A stretch of 54,685 bases of DNA, taken from contig CACWJY010000020.1 in the NCBI GenBank assembly GCA_902761355.1, positions 1-54,685 on the forward strand. The letters run 5' to 3'. A program made the translations under genes and the position numbers. Under the pieces are notes generated by a model. It saw nothing but the letters and a program-made list of their open reading frames with translations, had not been told where the DNA came from and made no database searches. Positions 43,507-52,900 of this stretch are shown piece after piece. Positions within the stretch are counted from its first letter, which is position 1; each line of letters opens with the position of its first letter. Origin of the DNA: Fibrobacter succinogenes (GTDB lineage: Bacteria > Fibrobacterota > Fibrobacteria > Fibrobacterales > Fibrobacteraceae).

Positions 43507-46068
43507 TTATTTTTTTCGGTCTTGCCAGGTGCTCTCGTTAAAGAGTTGACCTTCGGATAAACCGTATTTTTCTTGAATACCCGCTTCGCGGATGGCCTCT
43601 TCGATGGAAATTTTTCCGCGAATGGCCTGTGTATAGATGACAACCTTGCGGCGGACCGTTTCGGCGTCTTCTTGCAACATTTCTAGGCGGTAATGACTTA
43701 CGCCGGCGGCGGTAAGTTTCGGGAAAAGCTTAAGTGCCGATTGCGGTTTTCCGACGAACAAGGTGTTACGGCATTCCGCGTCGCTCTGTAAAAAGTGGCG
43801 TTCTCCTTTATGGTCCAGAATTTCGACCTTGTGCTTAGTGCAAATCTTGCCACATTCAGGGAAACGTCTGCCTGTCGTAAGGGCACGGGCGAAAGCGCAG
43901 TATTCTGAATGGAATGCGGGCATGTACTGGTGTAGCGTGAGTTCTAGTCGTGAACCGTCGATATTTTCGAGCAAATCAAAAAGCTGCGTGCTGTTGAGAT
44001 CCCATGAGGGGTGGAGTGTGGTAAGCCCCTGCGAAAGCAGCCAATCGTAGCTTGCGCTGTTAGCGGCATTCAGGCTATAGTCGCCAGTGAGGGGAATACC
44101 GCTTTCTTTAAGAATAGAAAGTGCGCCAAGGTTTCGCACCAGGGCAAAGTCGGGACAAAGCCTCAGAATGTTCTTGAGGTAGTGACTTTCACCGGGTTTG
44201 TGGATGCGGAGTGTCGCCATGCCGGCGGCAAAACCAAGGTCGCGGATTTGCTGCAGTGAATCGTCATATTTGACGCCCCAGTCAAAATCCATAATCACCC
44301 GGTCGATATCGAGCCCCTTGAGGGCCGCAATTTGGGCCGGGTTGCGTACGAGTACCGAAATGGTTTGCCTTGTTGGCTTGGCGGAGTCGTTTTTTTTGCG
44401 GATACAGTTGAGGAACTTTTCACCTTCGGTGGCACTGATGTGGAGCGGTTTCCATTCGAGGGCTTTGGCTTCTAGCTGTAAAAGTGCTTCTTGCCGCAGA
44501 TTACGCAGCATTTTTCCAGGAACAAAAGGATTTCCGGAGGTCTCGATATCAAGGCGGTGCAGCTTGTAGGGGGTTGCCGAAAGTCCGCCGAGCTCCTTGC
44601 GAATGAGCGCTTCTAGGCGTTCCTTTGCTGCGGCCTTGTCGGTTTCGGCATTCTTGGAGGCCTCTAGAGGCGTTTCCCCTTGGACGGTCGCGATTTTGTT
44701 TCCTATGGAAACCCGGAGAGAAGGAACCTCTCCGGCGACCACGCGGCATTCCATATCGATGGGCTTTTTTTCTTCGAGGTTCCGGTCAGTGAACGTCTTG
44801 CGCAGTTCGCGTTCCAGGGCGGGGGAGTCGTTTCGGTAAACCTGCATTCCGGCGGCGACTTGCCGCGTGTCAAAATCGCGCCCGAATTCCATGCGTAAAA
44901 GCTTGGGATCGCCACGGTGAGCATGTGCGACATGGGCTATTTGCGAGGCGTACAATCGGCTACCGATGCTTACGCCGAGAGCCGCATTTTCAAATAAAAT
45001 GCCGTCGCCCGCTTGAGGGAGCATTGCCGAAGATTTATCAAAGGAACTTTCACGATTGTCTTCGACGATTTTTTCATCAAGTGCAATCAGGATGTTTCCT
45101 CGGTCTACCTTGTAGACGGTTCCGAGGTATAATCCGTGGTGATTGCTGAAAGTCCCGTTGACTAGTTCCTGATGGTTGTCTCCATCGAGCCAACCGGTAT
45201 TAAGCCCACGACTAAAGAGCACTTCGAGTGGCTCCATGTCTTTGGCGTCGAGAGGTATTCTGTTTAATGCCTTGCGGTAGGCGCGCGAAACGGCGGCAAC
45301 GTATTCGGGGCTCTTGAGTCGTCCTTCGACCTTTAATGAATTTACGCCAATTTCTTCAAGTTCATCCAGTTTCGGGAGTGCGCAGAGATCACGGGTGCTG
45401 AATAGGTATTGGGCATCCGTATCACGGAACTCTTTACCATCCACAAAAATGCGGTAGGGAAGTCTGCAGCTTTGGGCACACTGGCCGCGGTTGGCACTTC
45501 GACCGCCAAAGTTTTCGCTGGTAAGGCATTGCCCCGAATAACTGACGCAGAGGGCCCCGTGAATAAATACTTCGAGTTCAAGGTCGGTGGCACTCTTGAT
45601 AGAGGCGATTTCTTTCACCGAAAGTTCGCGGGCGAGTACGGCGCGGTTAAAACCGATGCTCTTGACAAAATTGACGCCTTCGGCACTAGATAGGGTCATC
45701 TGCGTGCTGGCGTGAATTTCTTGCTCCGGGCAAATGGCGCGTATCAGCCGCGCCAGTCCAATGTCTTGAATAATAAAGGCGTCTGGTTTTAGCGATATGA
45801 TTTTTTCGAGGAATTCGGGGAGTTGCCAAAGTTCTCGCTCAAAGACAAGGACGTTCATCGCAAGGAATGTACGTACTCCACGAACGCGCGCGTAGCGGAT
45901 CATATCTGCAACATCGTCGAAGGTGAAATCTTCGGTGCGTCCGCGCGCGTTCCAGTGCGGTACACCAAAATATACGGCATCGGCACCGTTCTTGACGGCT
46001 GCTTCGAGCATTTCGCGGGTTCCTACCGGTAAAAGCAGTTCCGGCGATGTTTTAGGGCTAAAATCCAT
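43507..46068 (-). CDS. U32-family protein (RlhA/TrhP-like RNA hydroxylase candidate)
   Basis: The 853-residue protein of the peptidase U32 family starts with ELLLPVGTREMLEAAVKNGADAVYFG. It has the four Cys of the family (Cys174, Cys181, Cys197, Cys201 in the GALCVSYSGQC and GQCAQSC region), then a long collagenase-like (DUF3656) middle and a C-terminal repeat of the U32 fold with YMPAFHSEYCAFA and CGKICTKHK. Known: E. coli relatives RlhA and TrhO/TrhP hydroxylate rRNA or tRNA uridine or cytidine; RlhA also contains the DUF3656 region. Peptidase activity is doubtful. TATCTT lies seven bases before the ATG. Confidence 0.88.
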   Translation of the reverse strand: MDFSPKTSPELLLPVGTREMLEAAVKNGADAVYFGVPHWNARGRTEDFTFDDVADMIRYARVRGVRTFLAMNVLVFERELWQLPEFLEKIISLKPDAFIIQDIGLARLIRAICPEQEIHASTQMTLSSAEGVNFVKSIGFNRAVLARELSVKEIASIKSATDLELEVFIHGALCVSYSGQCLTSENFGGRSANRGQCAQSCRLPYRIFVDGKEFRDTDAQYLFSTRDLCALPKLDELEEIGVNSLKVEGRLKSPEYVAAVSRAYRKALNRIPLDAKDMEPLEVLFSRGLNTGWLDGDNHQELVNGTFSNHHGLYLGTVYKVDRGNILIALDEKIVEDNRESSFDKSSAMLPQAGDGILFENAALGVSIGSRLYASQIAHVAHAHRGDPKLLRMEFGRDFDTRQVAAGMQVYRNDSPALERELRKTFTDRNLEEKKPIDMECRVVAGEVPSLRVSIGNKIATVQGETPLEASKNAETDKAAAKERLEALIRKELGGLSATPYKLHRLDIETSGNPFVPGKMLRNLRQEALLQLEAKALEWKPLHISATEGEKFLNCIRKKNDSAKPTRQTISVLVRNPAQIAALKGLDIDRVIMDFDWGVKYDDSLQQIRDLGFAAGMATLRIHKPGESHYLKNILRLCPDFALVRNLGALSILKESGIPLTGDYSLNAANSASYDWLLSQGLTTLHPSWDLNSTQLFDLLENIDGSRLELTLHQYMPAFHSEYCAFARALTTGRRFPECGKICTKHKVEILDHKGERHFLQSDAECRNTLFVGKPQSALKLFPKLTAAGVSHYRLEMLQEDAETVRRKVVIYTQAIRGKISIEEAIREAGIQEKYGLSEGQLFNESTWQDRKK

Positions 46069-46075
46069 GTGCCTA

Positions 46076-46081
46076 AAGATA
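46076..46081 (-). promoter_or_regulatory. -10-like box before the U32 gene
   Basis: Minus-strand TATCTT is followed by seven bases (TAGGCAC) and the ATG at 46068. It is divergent from the TGCTATATT box of the TenI-like gene; the two promoters share 38 bases. Confidence 0.4.
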
Positions 46082-46090
46082 AAAAAGTTT

Positions 46091-46099
46091 TGCTATATT
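46091..46099 (+). promoter_or_regulatory. Extended -10 box six bases before the TenI-like start
   Basis: TGCTATATT is followed by CCGCTC and ATG at 46106. No SD is present. It is the clearest leaderless candidate in the window because an extended -10 is also present. Confidence 0.55.
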
Positions 46100-46105
46100 C
46101 CGCTC

Positions 46106-46726
46106 ATGCGGCTTTGGCTTACGACATCCCCTGACGATTTTGCTTCTGAGTTTGATGACATTGAACAGATGTTTTCACGCGGACTTACGCGGTTAATTTT
46201 GCAGAAACGAGGCCGAAACGGTTCTCCCTATGCTACTGAAAGTGATTACGAACGCTGGCTATTGTCACTTTCTATGGAATGTCGCGATCGCATTTGGGTG
46301 CGTGGAACTCCGGATTTGGCGGAACGCTTGGATGTTCGCGGTTGTGTCGCCGAGGCTGGTTCGTTGCTGGGCGATGTTCCCGAGAGTTGGAAACGCGTGA
46401 ATACAGTTGCCTTTTGCCGGAGCCTGGATCAGTTGGAACAGCTTCCCGAATGGATCGCTGGCGCTTTGGTTGGACCTGTGTTTCAGCCGCAGTCTGTCTA
46501 TGAACCAGTCAAATTTCACGGAATTGAGTCTGTTTTGGGCAAGTTGAATGATTTAGTCGGAGCTTCGAAAATACCGCAGGTGATTGCCTTTGGCGGTGTA
46601 GACCACGAAACGCTTGACGAAATCAAAAAACTCCCCGTGCAGGGAGTCTCTGTTCTCGGGGGCATTTGGAATTATGCTGACCCGGTGAATGCGTTTATCA
46701 AGTTATCGCGTGCGCTTCAATTCTAA
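46106..46726 (+). CDS. TenI/ThiE-like protein (divergent)
   Basis: The 206-residue protein looks like a triosephosphate-isomerase-barrel member of the ThiE/TenI family. LILQKRGRNG resembles the K-rich substrate loop, IWVRGTPDLAERLDVRGCVAEAG the middle D-rich region, GALVGPVFQP the G-x-V-F-x segment and GVDHETLDEI with GVSVLGGIW the phosphate end. Several usual residues are replaced, and it is shorter than ThiE. It may be a thiazole tautomerase (TenI), a thiamine phosphate synthase or a repurposed relative. No thiamine genes are near. Confidence 0.72.
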   Translation: MRLWLTTSPDDFASEFDDIEQMFSRGLTRLILQKRGRNGSPYATESDYERWLLSLSMECRDRIWVRGTPDLAERLDVRGCVAEAGSLLGDVPESWKRVNTVAFCRSLDQLEQLPEWIAGALVGPVFQPQSVYEPVKFHGIESVLGKLNDLVGASKIPQVIAFGGVDHETLDEIKKLPVQGVSVLGGIWNYADPVNAFIKLSRALQF

Positions 46727-46733
46727 CGCAAAA

Positions 46734-48578
46734 TCATTTTTTAAGGTTAGACCATTTTACGCCATTGGCATAGACATCTTTACGGAGATATTTGCCGTGG
46801 GTTTGCGGAACACCCTTTAAGCGATTGCCGAGAAAATCATAATATTCGGTTCGAAGAGGGTTGCCGTTAAAGTTCAAATGCTTTTGAGCAACCAATGTCG
46901 TTGTGGTATCCGGTTCCTTATAAGGCTTGTCAGGGTCATCCACGATCATCTTGATTTTGGCTTGGCTCTTGCAGCCGGTCTCGTTTGTGTAGGTCACGGT
47001 GTAGTAGCCGCTGTTATCGCCGTCGACATTCTCCAGGATATTTTCGCGGATGGTGGACTTGAATCCGTTCGGACCTTCCCAGCTCCAGATCTTGCCGTCC
47101 CACGGGTGCGGGCCGAATGTGACTGACGCGCCTTTGGCAACTTTCAAGTCAAGAGTCTCGTTCCAGCTTCCGTCATCGACTTTCACGTAGGGGACAATCT
47201 TTGTGCCGCTGCACGGGCCTACCACCTTCTTCCCGTCGCACACGCCTATAGAATCGGGAATTTCAATCACCCGCGGTTCAAAATCTGGGGTGGGGAAGGC
47301 CTTCATGAGGGCCGCCGTTTCCTGGGCGGTTACCGGGAGGATTGTCCCGTGGCGGGGCGTGAAGGCTCCGCTCGTCTTGGTGTCCTGCACGAACTTGAAG
47401 TTCTCGAGGTCGGGGCTGCTCGTAAATTGATAATGCCCGTTCATGTAGCAGTCATACATGAGCACCCAGGAATTCAGGTTGATGAGCTTGAATACGCCCG
47501 CGCCTTCCACGGCTTCGGTCGTCTGTTGCAGAGCCTTGCTTGGCTTGCTCCACTGCGAACCGCTGGCGGCTCCGCTCTTGGGCATGAGCGAACTTGCGGT
47601 CACCTTGCAGATGCCGCCGTCGCCTTCGTTCTTGTAGAAGGCGTGGTAGAACTTGTCTACCGGGTTGTAGACGATATCCATGTCGATGGTCGACTTGCCG
47701 CGGTCAAAGAAATGCTGCGGGTCGCCCTCCAAATCGGTGAAGTCCTTGTTCGAGTAGGCGTAGAACACCTTGTCGTAGGGGATAGTACCATCGTTGGTCA
47801 ACAGCGAAAAGTACACGAGCGGGCGGCCCTTGGTGCCGTCTCCGTTGTCGTAGGTGTCGTCCCAGAACGTCTCGGGAGCCCAAACTCGGGTCACGTTTGC
47901 GAAGTTCTTGCCCTTGTACTTGTCCGGGAAATGTACGGTGGAGTGTTTCCAGTTGATGAGGTCGCGGGACTTCATGAGCACCATGCCGCGGTTGCTTGCC
48001 CAGCCCTCGGCACTCTTCATGTCGGTATTCACCATGTAGAACCAGCCGTCGGGAGCGCGCAGCACGTGCGGGTCGCGGAGCCCCTTCTTGATGCTTACCG
48101 TGTCGGCGGCCACCACGCGTTTTCCGTTGTTCATGGCGGTAAAGCTGTAGCCGTCGTTGCTCAGGGCATAATAGATGTTTTCGTTGTCGTTGGCCGGGAA
48201 ATACGCGAAAAGGTAGTTGGAGTAGGGCTCGTACCCGTGGATAGAGACTTTTAACGGAACGTCCTGCGTCTTTGCTATCATGTTGTCGTGGACGGTCGCC
48301 GTGAGAGTCACTTCCTTGTTTTCGCCCACAAACCTGCCGTTAATGTGGCCGTCGTGGGTGAGGAACAGCGTGTCGCTGCTTTTCCAGGTGATGGGGAAGG
48401 TTTCTCCGCCAAGCTTTATGGTGTCGAGGAGGGTGAGGTCGGTATACAGGTCGTTGGCCGAGTTGCCAAAACTCTTGCTTACGCTGTCGACAGCGCGCCA
48501 GAAGGGGGCTATGTCGACCACATCCTGTGCAAAAGCCGCCCCGGTCAAAACGATTGCTATCGGTAAAACCTGTTTCAT
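46734..48578 (-). CDS. Secreted GH43 glycoside hydrolase with Ig-like domains and sorting-like tail
   Basis: The 614-residue protein has signal peptide MKQVLPIAIVLTGAAFA and an atrophied bacterial Ig-like domain (about 30-112). The GH43 five-bladed propeller spans about 118-440, with GLRDPHV (Asp169, general base), IDMDI (about 298-302, pKa Asp) and EGAGVF (Glu358, acid), and WAPE. A second Ig-like domain (about 455-560) and a Cys pair follow. The end (YYDFLGNRLKG, then GKYLRKDVYANGVKW and SNLKK) resembles a C-terminal sorting tail of type IX secretion. Known: GH43 cuts arabinan, xylan or arabinoxylan side chains; the substrate is not fixed. The ATG is at 48578 because AGGAG sits 8 bases before it. 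Confidence 0.9.
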   Translation of the reverse strand: MKQVLPIAIVLTGAAFAQDVVDIAPFWRAVDSVSKSFGNSANDLYTDLTLLDTIKLGGETFPITWKSSDTLFLTHDGHINGRFVGENKEVTLTATVHDNMIAKTQDVPLKVSIHGYEPYSNYLFAYFPANDNENIYYALSNDGYSFTAMNNGKRVVAADTVSIKKGLRDPHVLRAPDGWFYMVNTDMKSAEGWASNRGMVLMKSRDLINWKHSTVHFPDKYKGKNFANVTRVWAPETFWDDTYDNGDGTKGRPLVYFSLLTNDGTIPYDKVFYAYSNKDFTDLEGDPQHFFDRGKSTIDMDIVYNPVDKFYHAFYKNEGDGGICKVTASSLMPKSGAASGSQWSKPSKALQQTTEAVEGAGVFKLINLNSWVLMYDCYMNGHYQFTSSPDLENFKFVQDTKTSGAFTPRHGTILPVTAQETAALMKAFPTPDFEPRVIEIPDSIGVCDGKKVVGPCSGTKIVPYVKVDDGSWNETLDLKVAKGASVTFGPHPWDGKIWSWEGPNGFKSTIRENILENVDGDNSGYYTVTYTNETGCKSQAKIKMIVDDPDKPYKEPDTTTTLVAQKHLNFNGNPLRTEYYDFLGNRLKGVPQTHGKYLRKDVYANGVKWSNLKK

Positions 48579-48836
48579 GCTAAACACTCCTAATCTCTAG
48601 CTGTCAATACTGCTTTTGATAAATATAATTCATAATTTTAGGTGTTTTTTTATAAAAAAATGAAGATTGTTGATATTTTTTCCATAATTCGGATATAGTT
48701 TATATCACACATTCTTCTAAAAAAACATATAATAAAGTTGCAAAAGGGCTTTTTTGATAAAAATAAGGCATATTATTCCAAGTTGGAATATAACAGGTTG
48801 TCCTATTTCGACTTATAAACATTAGATTAAGGGTAT
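48579..48836. promoter_or_regulatory. AT-rich divergent regulatory region (GH43 and HD-GYP)
   Basis: The 258 bases between the divergent starts are very AT-rich and hold no gene. On the minus strand TATATT (48627-48622) lies about 43 bases before the GH43 ATG. On the plus side the palindrome TATTCCAAGTTGGAATA (48774-48790) lies about 46 bases before the HD-GYP ATG, and TTATAA/TATAAA (48813-48819) may be a -10. A run of seven A then TTTT-like segments near 48650-48770 may be a curved-DNA or UP-like element. Confidence 0.5.
48774..48790. repeat. Palindrome TATTCCAAGTTGGAATA
   Basis: This 17-base perfect odd palindrome lies upstream of the HD-GYP gene. Its core TTCCAAnTTGGAA is shared with the site at 9448-9460. 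A dimeric regulator could bind it. Confidence 0.45.
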
Positions 48837-49898
48837 ATGGATCGGAAGCGCGCAAAAATTTTAGTGATTGATGACACAAAGACGAATATCGAAGTGCTTG
48901 AAGGCATTTTGGCGAATGATTATGATGTTTTTGTTGCCTTAGATGGAAAAAAGGGCCTGGCTCTTGCCGAAAAGGTTAAGCCAGACCTTATTCTGCTTGA
49001 CGTCATGATGCCCGAAATGGACGGCTACGAAACACTTCGCCAAATGAACGAGAAGAAGCTGGTTGAAAATACGCCAGTGCTGTTCCTGACGGCAAAGGCG
49101 GATTCCAAAAGCGAACAGACTGGGCTGGATTTGGGGGCCGTAGACTATATTACCAAGCCGTTCCACCCGAATTTAGTGCAGTTGCGCATCAAGAACCAGC
49201 TGGAATTCAAGCACCAGCGCGATCATTTGCAGGAACTGGTAGAAGAAAAGACCCTGGATTTGCGTAAAACCCTGAAGGTGATGCTTACTAGCCTTGGTGC
49301 ACTGGCCGAATACCGCGATCCCGAAACGGGAGCGCACATCAAGCGCACGCAGGTGTTGGTGCAGATGCTTGCCGAAAAGTTGCGAGACCATCCGCGCTTT
49401 AAGGATGCGATCCCCAATAATGAATATATCGATTACTATGCGACGGCTGCCCCTTTGCACGATATTGGCAAAGTCGGCATTCCTGACGAAATCTTACGTA
49501 AGCCGGCCCGCTTGAATGAAGAAGAATGGGCGGTCATGAGTACGCATGCGCAGATGGGTTACGATGTCTTGGTTAATGCCACGCATGAGCTTAAGGACCA
49601 TCCGTTGGTGCGCATTTCGGCTGAGATTATCCTGAATCACCATGAACGTTTTGACGGCGATGGTTACCCAAACGGTCTTAAGGGCGACAACATTCCTGTC
49701 GGGGCACGCCTGATGTCCGTTGCCGACGTCTACGATGCGCTTGTATCCAAGAGACCTTATAAGGAGGCTTTCCCTCATGAGGTTGCTGTTAAAGAAATCC
49801 TAGAGGGGAAGGGGACGCAGTTTGACCCAGATGTGGTCGATGCCTTTATGTCCTTTGAATCCGAACTGCCCCGGATTTATGAGCAGTTCAAGGAATAG
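48837..49898 (+). CDS. Response regulator with HD-GYP cyclic-di-GMP phosphodiesterase domain
   Basis: The 353-residue RpfG-type protein has a receiver domain (about 7-125) with phosphoacceptor Asp55 (LLDVMMPEMDG), the Thr of LTAK and Lys of ITKPF. A helix linker (about 128-150) leads to an HD-GYP domain with LHDIGKVGIPDEIL (His208-Asp209), HHE (268-270) and GDGYP (274-278). Known: these hydrolyse cyclic di-GMP. SD AAGGG lies before the ATG. The next gene, 18 bases on, is a hybrid kinase with its own phosphorelay, so this is probably its output. Confidence 0.95.
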   Translation: MDRKRAKILVIDDTKTNIEVLEGILANDYDVFVALDGKKGLALAEKVKPDLILLDVMMPEMDGYETLRQMNEKKLVENTPVLFLTAKADSKSEQTGLDLGAVDYITKPFHPNLVQLRIKNQLEFKHQRDHLQELVEEKTLDLRKTLKVMLTSLGALAEYRDPETGAHIKRTQVLVQMLAEKLRDHPRFKDAIPNNEYIDYYATAAPLHDIGKVGIPDEILRKPARLNEEEWAVMSTHAQMGYDVLVNATHELKDHPLVRISAEIILNHHERFDGDGYPNGLKGDNIPVGARLMSVADVYDALVSKRPYKEAFPHEVAVKEILEGKGTQFDPDVVDAFMSFESELPRIYEQFKE

Positions 49899-49916
49899 CC
49901 GTATAGGAGTTTGGTC

Positions 49917-52900
49917 TTGACTTATAATCCACTGAACGCCCAACGTCGTCGTTTAAGAAACCGCATCTCTGTGGTTTATATGTTGCCGACATTGCTTGCT
50001 GCAGTGGCTATGGTCTTTATTTTTTCGTATGCGGTCCGTTCCATGCTGGTGGAATCCGCTGTAGCCAATACTGAAACGGCTCTCCGCGAACGAGTACAGT
50101 CCGAAGTCGAAGCCTTCTTGGGTAGTCGCGAAGAAAAATTTCTTGCGACGGCGAAACGTGTTCAGCAGGTATCAAAAGATAAATCAATTAGGCCTATACT
50201 TTATAGACAGACTCAAAGTGCCGAGGGCATTGTTGATGTCTATTTTGGAACGACGGACGGTGATTTTATTTCGGGTCGAGGCATCAAGCTTGAAAGCGAT
50301 CTGGGCGAGTTTCGTACTAAAGGCTGGTATCTAGAAGCTTCTCGCAAAAGGGGCCTTGCCTATACGGGGCCAACCATCCGTAAAAGCCTGAACCGTCAGG
50401 TTCTTTCGCTTTCTTACCCAATATGGGATAATAACCACAAGTTCAAGGGAGCCGTTGGCGAAGATATCAACCTTCATAAGGTTCGATTGAGCATGGGGGC
50501 GCTTGCCAAAGAAGAAGGCGGCATTACCATGCTGGTTGGTAGCGAGAACGACAATGTCTTTACTTATTTCCCGTACGAAACCAACCGCGGAAAGGTCTTG
50601 CAGGATAGTGTAGAAGACTTGTTGCAGCTGGTCTCTGATAAGTTTAGCTCCGATACTTTGATGGATGGAAGGATCCTTCGCTTCGAAAAGACGAACGAAC
50701 ACCATCAACAGCTGATTTTTATGGTGACCCCCTTAAAACAGCTACCGTTTTACATTGTTCACGTGAGCCAGCATAACAAGATTGCCGCTAGTATAGACAA
50801 TAATTCTTCGACGGTGCTTGGCGTGGTGGCCATCTTTGTATTTGCGTTGATAGCCCTTGCCGCCATCGCGTCTCACCTTTTGTTCCGTAAGTATATTCAG
50901 CGAGACTTGAACGATAGTGTGAATTCGAGTACGCTTTTTGATACGCTTTTGTGGAAAGGCGATAATTTTACGATTATCCTGACAAACGAGAATTTCGACA
51001 TCTTGCATGCGAGTGCCCATGTGGTTGATTTCTTGAATAATGGCGAAGACATGAAAGAAGAAAGCCTATTCAAGTTCTTTAAGTCGGATGCCTTTAAGAA
51101 GTTTGCGCATCGTGTTGCCATGGGCGGGCAGATGCTTGCAAGCGAACGTAAGACGATTGAGCGTGTGCAGAATGCCGATGGGGAAGTCGCATGGTGGGGC
51201 ATGTCTTTCCAGGCTCTGGTCGAAGATAATGGTGCAACCCGCTTCCTGATTATGGTAAACGACGAAACGAGCGGCATCCAGAAAGACACGATTCTGGATA
51301 CGATTATGCTTTCGGGCGACCATTCGATTCTGGTGATTTTCGACAAAAATTTGCATGTCAAGTACATGTCAAAACAACTGGCTGAATTCTTGGGTAAGGA
51401 ATGGCGCTCTTTTGTCGGTCTTTCGATAAACGAACTCAAGGAAATGGGGCTCCCCGAATCAATTATTAACGCCATGATTACCTCTTACAAAAAGGACGAG
51501 GTCTGGAAGGATTCGTTTATGCTTAAGCCCGAAAACGGGGCTGTAGAGACTTGGTTCCGCGGCGAGGGCTGTACGCTTAAGGTGCAAGAAACAGTCGTGG
51601 GTTATATGCTTTCGATGATTGATATTTCGGAAGTGGTGGCGGCCCGTGAAATCGCAGAACAGGCGACCCAGGCTAAGAGTGAATTCCTGGCGAACATGAG
51701 TCACGAAATCCGAACCCCGATGAATGCGATTATCGGCATGGCGCACCTGATTTCGGAAACGAACCTGGATGATCATCAGCATGGTTTTGTAGACCGCATT
51801 AGTCATGCGGCAAAGTCCTTGTTGGGGATTATCAACAACATTCTTGATTTCTCGAAAATTGAAGCTAAAAAGCAGGATCTTGAAATCACGCAGCTGGTGT
51901 TGCATGACGTCATTGGTGAAGTGGCCGCCCTTGCCGAGGTTCGTATTGCCGGCCGTCCTATAGAACTGATTGTCGATGTGGACCCGGATATTCCCGAAAT
52001 TTTGATGGGTGACCCGCTGAGGCTTTCGCAGATCTTCACGAACCTCATTAATAATGCGACCAAGTTTACCGAAAAAGGCGATATTACCTTGAGCGTAAAG
52101 CTGGTTCAGTTGGCGAACAATATCGTAAAACTGAATTTTAGTGTCAAGGATACGGGTATCGGTATGACGCCGGAACAGCTTTCGCGTCTGTTTAATGCCT
52201 TTACGCAGGCCGATGGATCTACGACCCGTAAGTATGGCGGTACCGGTCTTGGACTTGTGATTTCAAAGTCGCTGGTCGAACTGATGGGCGGCCAGTTGCA
52301 GGTAACGAGTACTTCTGGCGAAGGCTCTACGTTCTTCTTTACGATTTCGCTCCCGGTAGCCCCGCAGGCGGGTGAACCTAAGTGGAAATCGGAGAGCCGC
52401 TTTAGAAACAAGAATGTTCTCCTGGTTGACGACTGTACTAACCTGCGTACCATTTTGCGTCATTATCTGAACAAGTTGCAGTGCGTGGTTGAAGAAGCCA
52501 GTTCTGTCGACGAAGCGCTTGATTTGATTCAGGCGCATGAAGAGGCGGGCGAGGCTCCCTACGATTTGTTCCTCGTCGACTACGCCATGCCTATTTTGAG
52601 TGGTTTTGATTTTGTGCATGGCTTGAGTGATTCGATGAAGTCTATCCCCAAGGTGCTGATGCATCCGATTCATTTTGACGAAAATGACTTGAATTCGGCG
52701 AAAAAGCTTGGGTTTAATAGTTATGTTTCTAAACCGCTTCAAATTAGTTCTCTTTTAAGTGCATTGCAGGAGGCTTTTGGCTACTCGCTGACCTACAAGA
52801 AAGTGGAGAAAAAAGAAAAGGGCAAGATTTACTTTAAAGAAGCTAAGATCCTGTTGGTTGAAGATAACCAGATGAACCAGGAATTGGCTGTTTCGCTCTT

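Noticed and set aside
47349..48254. A 301-codon open frame on the plus strand opposite the GH43 gene
   Set aside because: It is a shadow of the GH43 gene, whose catalytic residues are intact. It has no SD and a Val/His-rich composition.
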